DNA from: Sphingobacteriales bacterium
GTDB lineage: Bacteria > Bacteroidota > Bacteroidia > Chitinophagales > Chitinophagaceae
Reading direction: 5' to 3'
Length of the DNA: 16,392 nt
NCBI GenBank assembly: GCA_004294195.1
Contig: REAQ01000113.1
Span: forward strand, 1-16,392
Made by a program: the position numbers and the translations under genes. The notes under the pieces are model-generated. The model was not told where the DNA came from and did no database searches. It was given only the letters and a program-made list of their open reading frames with translations. Positions 1-5,877 of the stretch are shown one piece after another. Every line of letters starts with the position of its first letter. Positions within the stretch are counted from its first letter, which is position 1.

Positions 1-569
1 GGAAGATTTACAAAGAAAAGGCCTTGTGATTCTGCATCATTATAGGGTATGCCATTGATGGTCATATTGATCCTGGTGGCATCAGATCCCCGGATCCGTA
101 TCCCCGTGTAGCCGATACCGTTACCTGCATCTGCATTGACCACAACCGACGGTGTTTGGTTTAAAAGAAACGGCAGATCCTGACCAAGGTTTGTTTTTTC
201 GATGGCCCTTGCAGAAAGAGTTGTTTGGGTAAAAGGCGACAAAGAAGAGGCCCTTACTGCATTGATTTCAACAGGCTGCATCAGGCTGAATTCTCTTTCA
301 AGAAAAATCTCCAGCATAGTAGAAGACGTCAGCACCCGGTTAATGGTTTTGAAGCCGATGGCGCTAATTTCAATGCTGTCGCCCGGATTGGCACGGAACC
401 TTACTGCCCCGGTTTCATCGGTTAAAAAAAAGGATTTGCCCGCTTTTACGGTTGCTTTGGAAACGGGTGACGCAACATTTTTCTCAAGGATGCGTCCATT
501 AAACTGAAGTTGTGCAATGACCGGCAATACAAATGCCAGTGAGAGGAGCGTAAACAATGTTTTTTTCAT
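1..569 (-). CDS. TonB-dependent outer-membrane receptor, predicted thiamine uptake (5' part only)
   Basis: The start is the ATG at 569 and the frame stays open to the window edge, giving about 189 residues with the C-terminus missing. A signal peptide (MKKTLFTLLSLAFVLPVIAQ) is followed by a carboxypeptidase-regulatory-like beta domain (about residues 22-95). Next comes the start of a TonB plug, with LPFLLNQTPSVVV, then the plug hallmark GIRIRGSDATRINMTINGIP and YNDAESQG. This order is typical of Bacteroidota TonB-dependent receptors, which import scarce ligands across the outer membrane using TonB-ExbBD energy. The substrate is inferred from the TPP riboswitch directly upstream: TPP-controlled receptors of this class (OMR1-type) are known in Bacteroidetes, often beside a PnuT thiamine permease. 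The permease would lie outside this window. The receptor family call is near certain. The thiamine specificity rests on the riboswitch alone. Confidence 0.9.
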   Translation of the reverse strand, partial: MKKTLFTLLSLAFVLPVIAQLQFNGRILEKNVASPVSKATVKAGKSFFLTDETGAVRFRANPGDSIEISAIGFKTINRVLTSSTMLEIFLEREFSLMQPVEINAVRASSLSPFTQTTLSARAIEKTNLGQDLPFLLNQTPSVVVNADAGNGIGYTGIRIRGSDATRINMTINGIPYNDAESQGLFFVNL

Positions 570-583
570 CTGTTTTTGTTTTC

Positions 584-605
584 GGTGGCCATCTCACTGG
601 CCGCC
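584..605 (-). promoter_or_regulatory. Hairpin in the receptor mRNA leader, possible expression platform
   Basis: On the transcribed (minus) strand GGCGGCCA and TGGCCACC flank the loop GTGAGA, forming an 8-bp stem with one C-A mismatch that ends 14 nt before the receptor ATG. No U-tract follows, so it does not look like a terminator. Its loop GTGAGA is complementary to UCUCAC just after the riboswitch aptamer (635-640). An alternative pairing that depends on the aptamer state is therefore possible. The hairpin is visible in the sequence. Its regulatory role is inference. Confidence 0.4.
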
Positions 606-644
606 AGGTTTACAAAAACAGGAAAGGAGAGAACGTGAGACTCT

Positions 645-730
645 GACCTTCCCTGCGCAGGCATTATCCTGATCAGGTTCTACGGGTATGATCTCAGCTT
701 TGGCTTTTGGCCTCGGCACCCCGGGAACGA
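645..730 (-). promoter_or_regulatory. TPP (thiamine pyrophosphate) riboswitch aptamer, THI element
   Basis: Read on the minus strand, the segment has the TPP aptamer elements in order. P1 5' strand TTCCC is followed by GGGGTGCC, a P3 region, and the pyrimidine-sensing CTGAGA. Then come ACCCGT, ACCTGATC, GGATAATGCC and GCGCAGGGAA, which closes P1. These match the conserved core known from thiM/thiC riboswitches. It lies about 75 nt upstream of the TonB-dependent receptor start, on the same strand. No intrinsic terminator lies between aptamer and ATG, which suggests control of translation initiation or another mechanism. High TPP should reduce receptor expression. Confidence 0.96.
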
Positions 731-812
731 AACATGAAATTAAATTATTCTGGTGAGAATGTAACTTTCGTTTTGCCTTAACGTATTATTTGTACCATCA
801 AAATAGAACAAC

Positions 813-1535
813 ATGATAAGGTTATTATTCACGGTAGGCGCAGTTTTTAGTATCATGGCCGTTTCAGCACAGGACAGGCAGGTAAACGATCCCAATGCTC
901 AGGTCAGGAATGTAGAAGCATTTAATGGGGTGAATGTGTCTGGGGCGATTGAACTTTTTGTATCTCAGGGTCCGCAGAAAGTAGTGGTAAGTGCTTCTGA
1001 AAAATCATATGTAGATGAGATCACTACAGAAGTGAAGGGTGGGGTATTGCATATCCGATTCAAATCCGAAAAAAGCTGGTGGTCTGATCAGTGGAACACA
1101 ACAGGAAAGAAGTACCGGGCTTATGTATCTGCGGAACAGTTCAATCAGATTTCATTATCAGGTTCAGGAAACATAAGGATTGAAGGGCTCTTAAAAGCAG
1201 ACAACCTTGAGGTGCAACTTTCTGGGTCAGGTAATATCCTCGGGAGCGTGGATGCCCAGTCTCTGGAGATCCGTCAAAGTGGTTCAGGTAATACCAGGAT
1301 GGCTGGCTCAGCCAGGCGGGTTGAATTCAATTGTTCCGGGTCTGGTAATGTGAACTGTTTTGATCTGATTACGGAAGATTGCGAGGTGAGGATTTCAGGC
1401 TCCGGTAACGCGGAGGTGAGCGTGAACAGGGAGCTTTCAGCATCCATTAGCGGTTCAGGTAATATCAGGTATAAAGGAACGGGCAACTTAGTGAAGGCGA
1501 GTACTGCGGGATCGGGAAAAATCAGGAAGATTTAA
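813..1535 (+). CDS. Secreted DUF2807 (head GIN domain) beta-helix protein, GSGN type
   Basis: This 240-residue protein has a signal peptide (MIRLLFTVGAVFSIMAVSAQ). It is followed by a conserved N-terminal segment (NDPNAQVRNVEAFNGVNVSGAIELFVSQG) and a C-terminal array in which a GSGN turn recurs about every 18-21 residues (six GSGN, then GTGN and GSGK). This is the DUF2807 pattern, annotated as putative auto-transporter adhesin head GIN domain; structures in the family are beta-helical. It is probably periplasmic or surface exposed, and its function is unknown. It is followed after 48 nt by a clear paralogue, so the two look like a tandem duplication transcribed together. The ATG at 813 is the only start that keeps the signal peptide intact. 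Confidence 0.88.
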   Translation: MIRLLFTVGAVFSIMAVSAQDRQVNDPNAQVRNVEAFNGVNVSGAIELFVSQGPQKVVVSASEKSYVDEITTEVKGGVLHIRFKSEKSWWSDQWNTTGKKYRAYVSAEQFNQISLSGSGNIRIEGLLKADNLEVQLSGSGNILGSVDAQSLEIRQSGSGNTRMAGSARRVEFNCSGSGNVNCFDLITEDCEVRISGSGNAEVSVNRELSASISGSGNIRYKGTGNLVKASTAGSGKIRKI

Positions 1536-1583
1536 TTGGGGGTAGTGTTAAGGGAGAGGTTGTAGATTTTTATTGATAATATT

Positions 1584-2312
1584 ATGGACATGAAATATAT
1601 ACATAGCTTATTCGCCGTTTTCCTGTTTTTTGTTTCATCTGCAGCAATGGCGCAGGAGAAAGTGGTGGTCAATGATCCAAACGCCCAGGTGAGGAATGTT
1701 GGATCCTTCACGGAAATCTCGGTATCCAGCAGTATTGATCTCTACCTGTCTAATGACGACAAAGAGGTAGTGGTGGTTAGTGCCAAGGATGCGATGATGC
1801 GGGACAAGATCATCACCCGGATCAATGGTAACCGGTTGGAGATCTATTTTGAATATAAGGGTAAGGTGAATTGGACGGACATGCGATTGAAAGCATATGT
1901 GTCTTTTAAGACGCTGAATAAGATCCGTGCCAGTGGTTCTTCTGATGTGTACGTGAATGGTGTCATCCGGTCAGAAAACCTGGAAATCGGGCTCAGTGGC
2001 TCCAGTGATTTCAATGGGGCGGTTGATGTGAAATTTCTCCGGCTCGATCAAAGTGGCAGTTCAGATGTCAAGATCAGCGGACGGGCAGAAAATGCCGACT
2101 TTGATCTTTCCGGCGCCAGTGATATCAAAGGGTTTGATCTCGTGGTAAACAATTGCAAGATTGATTTATCTGGATCCAGTGATGTGAGCATCACCTGTAA
2201 TGGGGAGATGTCTGTTGGTGCCAGCGGAGCCAGTGATGTGAAGTATAAGGGGAGCGGTGTGATCCGGGAAATACGAACCTCAGGCTCGTCAAGTGTGAGG
2301 CGGGTAGAATAG
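1584..2312 (+). CDS. Secreted DUF2807 (head GIN domain) beta-helix protein, GSSD type
   Basis: This 242-residue paralogue of the preceding gene has a signal peptide ending AMAQ and then the shared segment NDPNAQVRNVGSFTEISVSSSIDLYLS. The C-terminal helix repeats carry G[SA]SD turns (GSSD, GSSD, GSSD, GASD, GSSD, GASD, then GSSS) at the positions where its neighbour has GSGN. A second ATG two codons downstream (1590) could be the real start without changing the signal peptide. The gene ends four nucleotides before a strong hairpin terminator, so the DUF2807 pair probably forms a complete transcription unit. Its function is unknown; it is presumably an envelope or exported protein, as for the first copy. 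Confidence 0.87.
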   Translation: MDMKYIHSLFAVFLFFVSSAAMAQEKVVVNDPNAQVRNVGSFTEISVSSSIDLYLSNDDKEVVVVSAKDAMMRDKIITRINGNRLEIYFEYKGKVNWTDMRLKAYVSFKTLNKIRASGSSDVYVNGVIRSENLEIGLSGSSDFNGAVDVKFLRLDQSGSSDVKISGRAENADFDLSGASDIKGFDLVVNNCKIDLSGSSDVSITCNGEMSVGASGASDVKYKGSGVIREIRTSGSSSVRRVE

Positions 2313-2315
2313 TTT

Positions 2316-2347
2316 AAACGGGCAGTAAATCTGCTCGTTTTTTATTT
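2316..2347 (+). terminator. Intrinsic terminator after the DUF2807 pair
   Basis: AAACGGGCAG and CTGCTCGTTT form a 10-bp stem with one G-U pair and a 5-nt loop (TAAAT), followed by a T-rich run. It starts four bases after the stop codon of the second DUF2807 gene and lies just before the tRNA promoter. Confidence 0.75.
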
Positions 2348-2349
2348 CT

Positions 2350-2381
2350 TTTGAATGTTCGGTTAGAAGTCCTTATCTTTG
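2350..2381 (+). promoter_or_regulatory. Bacteroidota-type promoter of the initiator tRNA
   Basis: TTTG at 2350-2353 and TATCTTTG at 2374-2381 match the Bacteroidota -33 (TTTG) and -7 (TAnnTTTG) elements with a 20-nt spacer. The predicted start of transcription lies only a few bases before the mature tRNA 5' end at 2392. This is the best promoter match in the window. Confidence 0.75.
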
Positions 2382-2391
2382 CCTCCCAAAT

Positions 2392-2463
<72 letters not shown>

Positions 2464-2469
2464 CAAAGC

Positions 2470-2493
2470 CCCCGCCCTGCGGGGTTTTTTTTT
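2470..2493 (+). terminator. Intrinsic terminator after tRNA-fMet
   Basis: CCCCGC and GCGGGG form a 6-bp stem with a CCT loop and a run of nine T. It begins 6 nt after the tRNA 3' end. It separates the tRNA from era, so era needs its own promoter or read-through. Confidence 0.88.
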
Positions 2494-2526
2494 GTAGGTT
2501 GGGTGTTGACGGTAGAAGAAGGCCTG

Positions 2527-2554
2527 CAACCTCCAGCTTACAACCTCCAACCTG
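2527..2554 (+). repeat. Two tandem 14-bp repeats in the era leader
   Basis: Two adjacent 14-mers (2527-2540 and 2541-2554) share CAACCTCCA, and an inverted 7-mer copy (AGGTTGG, 2496-2502) lies upstream facing CCAACCT at 2547-2553. The repeats end five bases before the era ATG. The structure is visible; no function is assigned. Confidence 0.55.
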
Positions 2555-2559
2555 TTCAA

Positions 2560-3426
2560 ATGAAGTCTGGTTTTGTCAACATATTCGGTAGGCCCAATGC
2601 GGGCAAAAGCACATTGTTGAATGCGCTTGCCGGGGAGAAGCTAGCCATCATTTCCCATAAGGTACAAACCACTCGTCATCGGATTAAGGCATTTTTAAAT
2701 GGCGATGGTTACCAGATTATCCTTTCTGATACTCCAGGCATTATCAAGCCAGAGTATAAACTGCATGAGAAGATGATGCAGTCTGTGAAGAGCAGTCTTG
2801 AAGACGCGGATGTAGCCATACTGCTTGCTGATGCCAGCGACGATCCTGAGAAGATGGACGAGGTGTTCAGCAACTTGCGCCTAAAGGTTCCGGTGATTCT
2901 TGCCTTGAATAAAGTGGATAAAGTGAATGAAGCAAGGCAGAAAGAAATGATCGCATTTTTCAAGGGAAGGCCATATGGTAAAGAGATTATTAGGCTTTCT
3001 GCCCTAAAACAGACAAATACAAATGATTTGTTACAGGCTGTTCTGGCACACCTGCCCGAGGGAATGCCCTTTTACGACGAAGATGAGTTGACGGACCTTC
3101 CACAGCGCTTTTTTGCAGCGGAATTCATTCGGGAGAAGATATATACATTATTTGAAGAGGAGATTCCCTACCAGACCACTGTGTTGGTGAGGGCTTTTGA
3201 AGAAAAGACAACCCTGATCAAGATTACGGCAGACATCGTGGTACAGCGGGAGTCCCAAAAAGGGATCATCCTTGGAGAAAAAGGTTCGATGATCAAAAAG
3301 CTGGGAACCGAGTCCAGGAAATCTTTAGAAGACTTCCTTCAATCCAAGGTATTCCTGGAATTATTTGTGAAGGTTAGGCCCAAATGGCGGGAGAACGATC
3401 TGTATTTAAAGGAGTATGGTTATTGA
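2560..3426 (+). CDS. era: GTPase Era
   Basis: This 288-residue Era GTPase binds 16S rRNA near the 3' end and assists small-subunit maturation. The G-domain shows G1 GRPNAGKS (10-17), G3 DTPG (57-60), G4 NKVD (117-120) and G5 SAL (146-148). The C-terminal KH domain contains the loop GIILGEKGSMIKKLG (235-249). The ATG at 2560 is chosen because it gives the usual Era N-terminus directly before the P-loop; a GTG at 2503 in the same frame would add 19 residues encoded by repeat-like leader DNA. The P-loop has Ala where many homologues have Val (GRPNVGKS), a conservative difference. It begins a plus-strand run continuing through a secreted protein to der, with a 31-nt gap to the next gene. Confidence 0.96.
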   Translation: MKSGFVNIFGRPNAGKSTLLNALAGEKLAIISHKVQTTRHRIKAFLNGDGYQIILSDTPGIIKPEYKLHEKMMQSVKSSLEDADVAILLADASDDPEKMDEVFSNLRLKVPVILALNKVDKVNEARQKEMIAFFKGRPYGKEIIRLSALKQTNTNDLLQAVLAHLPEGMPFYDEDELTDLPQRFFAAEFIREKIYTLFEEEIPYQTTVLVRAFEEKTTLIKITADIVVQRESQKGIILGEKGSMIKKLGTESRKSLEDFLQSKVFLELFVKVRPKWRENDLYLKEYGY

Positions 3427-3457
3427 TACCCCGAATAGCGAATTGTATATTCGTTTA

Positions 3458-4189
3458 ATGAAACACCTGATTATATTTTTACTGATGGTTTCTTTCACTG
3501 CAGCTGAGGCGCAGGTGATGGCTGATTTTGCCCCGAGTGGACAAACCCGTGATGGCTCCATCGTATTTTATGGATCCGAAGCTTTTAATAAAAAGATCCC
3601 GTACAATACAATCACCGGCGTTCCCTATTGGAAGAATGACTATTATCCTGCGTTTTTGTATGGACCCGGTGGGCGGAAGTACGGACTAACCTGGATCAGG
3701 GTCAACCTCGCAACCAACGAGATTGAGTTTTTGGCGAAAAACGATGAAGTGCAGGCGGCATATCCCAACGACGTAGCCAGAGCCGTGGTGGTGGATCCAA
3801 TGGATAGTTCAAAGATCCTGACGATATTCCGGAACGATGTGGGAGAAGTGAATGTGAACTACATGAAAGAGGGTAAACTACCGTATGTGCAGGAGATGAA
3901 TCCGGGGCCGGTGAAGTTGCTGAAAGTGACCCATCGTGAACTTAAGGTAGGGGACTCCATGCTGAGGACGATGAAGCGTTTTTATTTTGCGGACCGGTTT
4001 GATTATTATCTGCAACAGGGTAACCGCGTGCAGAAACTAAAAAAGCTTGAAAAAGACGAGATATTAAAATTTTTGCCCGATACACCTGAATTACAGGACT
4101 ACCTGTCCAAGAACAAAGTGGTTTTTAAGAAAGAGGAAGAGGTGATCAAACTATTGGGCGTATACCGGCAGAACAGCCAGACACAATAA
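3458..4189 (+). CDS. Uncharacterised secreted protein between era and der
   Basis: This 243-residue protein has a clear signal peptide (MKHLIIFLLMVSFTAAEAQ) and no later membrane segment, so it is predicted to be periplasmic or exported. I do not recognise the family. The mature part is rich in aromatic residues and beta-prone (ITGVPYWKNDYYPAFLYGPGG, then VNLATNEIEFLAKNDEV). It ends in a Lys-rich helical tail (VQKLKKLEKDEILKFLPDTP and on). The start at 3458 is preferred over 3416, which overlaps era and would put 14 polar residues before the signal peptide. It sits 31 nt after era and 4 nt before der, so it is almost certainly co-transcribed with both. The genomic link to ribosome assembly does not reveal its job. 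Confidence 0.82.
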   Translation: MKHLIIFLLMVSFTAAEAQVMADFAPSGQTRDGSIVFYGSEAFNKKIPYNTITGVPYWKNDYYPAFLYGPGGRKYGLTWIRVNLATNEIEFLAKNDEVQAAYPNDVARAVVVDPMDSSKILTIFRNDVGEVNVNYMKEGKLPYVQEMNPGPVKLLKVTHRELKVGDSMLRTMKRFYFADRFDYYLQQGNRVQKLKKLEKDEILKFLPDTPELQDYLSKNKVVFKKEEEVIKLLGVYRQNSQTQ

Positions 4190-4193
4190 GATC

Positions 4194-5498
4194 ATGGGAT
4201 TTACAGTAGCTATTGTAGGAAGACCGAATGTAGGAAAGAGTACCTTTTTCAATCGTTTGCTTGAACAACGCAAAGCGATTGTAGAAGATACGCCTGGGGT
4301 AACGCGGGACCGCCAGTATGGCATTGCCGAATGGATCGGTAAAAGCTTTAACGTGATTGATACCGGCGGATTTGTGTCAGGCAGTGATGATGTGTTTGAG
4401 CGCGAAATTCGAAAGCAGGTCATGATAGCCGTAGAGGAAGCGAATGCTATTGTTTTTATGGTGGATGCTGCTACGGGCATTACAGATCTTGATGAGTCAA
4501 TGGCTGATGTGCTGCGCCGTACAGACAAGCCGGTTCTGCTTGCTGTGAACAAAGTAGATAACCATGCCCGTTTCCTTGAAGCCCAGGAGTTCTACCAACT
4601 GGGTTTTGAGCATTTATTCTTCTTGAGTTCTATGAGTGGCAGTGGCACGGGTGAGTTGCTGGATGAACTGGTAAAAGGCATTCAAGAAGATGCCGAAGAT
4701 CATGCCGCTGACATTCCAAGGATATCGATCATCGGACAACCTAATGTAGGAAAATCCTCCTTGCTGAATGCTTTGGTTGGTTCTGAGCGTACCATCGTCA
4801 GTGATGTTGCCGGTACAACCAGGGATACCATCCATACACACTATAAGCTCTTTCAGAAAGAGTTCGTTTTAATTGATACTGCAGGAATCAGGCGAAAATC
4901 CAAGGTGAACGAAGACCTGGAATTTTATTCTGTAATCCGTGCCATCAAAGCTTTGGATGAATCAGACGTCTGCCTCCTTTTGCTGGATGCCGAAAAAGGG
5001 ATCACACAACAGGATCTGAACATTTTCAGCCTTGCTGAGAAAAAGGGTAAAGGGATCGTGTTGCTGGTCAACAAATGGGATCTCATGGAGAAAGAGACCA
5101 ATACAGCAAGGGACTATGAACGGGAGTTAAAGAAACGAATTGCCCCATTCAGCGACGTACCTGTTCTCTTCATCTCAGCAAAGGAAAAGACAAGGATATT
5201 CAAAGCGGTGGAACTGGCCCTGGAAGTATTTGATAACAGGACCCGGAAAATACCTACCTCCAGACTCAATGAGGTGATGCTCAAAGCCGTGGAAGCCTAT
5301 CATGCCCCCGCCGTCCGGGGAAATCCTGTCCGGATCAAGTATATTACTCAGTTGCCAACCCAAGTGCCCAGTTTCGCATTCTTTGCCAACTACCCGGATG
5401 ACATCAAAAACCCTTATCGGAACTACCTGGAAAACAAGCTGCGGGAACATTTTAACTTCAGCGGGGTGCCTGTGCGGATCTTTTTCCGCAAAAAGTAG
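4194..5498 (+). CDS. der: GTPase Der (EngA), double-GTPase ribosome assembly factor
   Basis: This 434-residue protein has two tandem Era-like GTPase domains and a C-terminal KH-like domain, the full Der architecture required for 50S subunit assembly. Domain 1 has GRPNVGKST (9-17), DTGG (56-59) and NKVD (119-122). Domain 2 has GQPNVGKS (181-188), DTAG (228-231) and NKWD (293-296). The C-terminus ends in the usual VPVRIFFRKK. An acidic linker (about 165-173) joins the domains. The ATG at 4194 lies 4 nt after the preceding stop and directly precedes the first beta strand. Together with era it makes this cluster a ribosome-biogenesis locus. No terminator is visible directly after the stop. Confidence 0.97.
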   Translation: MGFTVAIVGRPNVGKSTFFNRLLEQRKAIVEDTPGVTRDRQYGIAEWIGKSFNVIDTGGFVSGSDDVFEREIRKQVMIAVEEANAIVFMVDAATGITDLDESMADVLRRTDKPVLLAVNKVDNHARFLEAQEFYQLGFEHLFFLSSMSGSGTGELLDELVKGIQEDAEDHAADIPRISIIGQPNVGKSSLLNALVGSERTIVSDVAGTTRDTIHTHYKLFQKEFVLIDTAGIRRKSKVNEDLEFYSVIRAIKALDESDVCLLLLDAEKGITQQDLNIFSLAEKKGKGIVLLVNKWDLMEKETNTARDYERELKKRIAPFSDVPVLFISAKEKTRIFKAVELALEVFDNRTRKIPTSRLNEVMLKAVEAYHAPAVRGNPVRIKYITQLPTQVPSFAFFANYPDDIKNPYRNYLENKLREHFNFSGVPVRIFFRKK

Positions 5499-5577
5499 TA
5501 GAAAGTAGCGGTTTTGTTTGGAAAAATGGCAAAAAATGCGTTACTTCGCGCCACCATTTTCAAAATTAAAATCTACA

Positions 5578-5820
5578 ATGAAAAAAGTATTAGCAATCTT
5601 CGCCGTAGCTGCTGTATTTGCAGCTTGTAACAACGCTTCTGAAACTGCAGCTGCTGCAGCTGATTCAGTATCTGCAACCATCGATTCTGCAGCTTCTGTA
5701 GTATCTAACACTGTTGATTCAGCTAAAGCTGCTATGGATTCTACAGCTGCTAAAGTTGATTCAACTGTTAAAGCTGCAACCGATGCAGTGAAAGAAAAAG
5801 TTGAAGAAGTTAAGAAGTAA
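5578..5820 (+). CDS. Small Ala-rich helical lipoprotein
   Basis: This 80-residue protein has a lipoprotein signal peptide with lipobox VFAAC (Cys17). After the signal it is almost wholly low-complexity Ala/Ser/Asp/Lys/Val. A recurring Asp-Ser motif starts at 29, 36, 47, 54 and 61, with a variant Asp69, giving 7- and 11-residue spacing as in amphipathic helices of apolipoprotein- or LEA-like proteins. The C-terminus turns charged (VKEKVEEVKK). The ATG at 5578 is chosen because the in-frame ATG at 5518 would place 20 non-signal residues before the signal peptide. Its codons are strongly A/T-ending (GCA, GCT, GAT), unlike the GC-richer neighbours, which fits high expression. A terminator follows. 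Its role is unknown; it is probably an abundant envelope lipoprotein. Confidence 0.85.
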   Translation: MKKVLAIFAVAAVFAACNNASETAAAAADSVSATIDSAASVVSNTVDSAKAAMDSTAAKVDSTVKAATDAVKEKVEEVKK

Positions 5821-5839
5821 TTGCTTCTGACGATACAAT

Positions 5840-5868
5840 AAAAAACCCCCGTTTGTCGGGGGTTTTTT
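5840..5868. terminator. Bidirectional intrinsic terminator
   Basis: CCCCCG and CGGGGG form a stem with a TTTGT loop, flanked by A6 on the left and T6 on the right. It can therefore end transcription from the lipoprotein on the plus strand and from the DUF4954 gene, whose stop is at 5878, on the minus strand. The convergent layout supports this. Confidence 0.9.
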
Positions 5869-5877
5869 ATTTGTCAT

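Noticed and set aside
202..507. Plus-strand open frame of 101 codons
   Set aside because: It is the antisense shadow of the TonB-dependent receptor, whose minus-strand frame has a signal peptide and plug motifs.
2503..2559. Extended Era start at GTG 2503
   Set aside because: It would add 19 residues encoded by repeat DNA ahead of the normal Era N-terminus; ATG 2560 fits the family.
3416..3457. Upstream start for the secreted protein between era and der
   Set aside because: It overlaps era and puts polar residues before the signal peptide; ATG 3458 gives a normal signal sequence.
5518..5577. Upstream start for the small lipoprotein
   Set aside because: Twenty extra residues would precede the lipoprotein signal and block its function; ATG 5578 is right.
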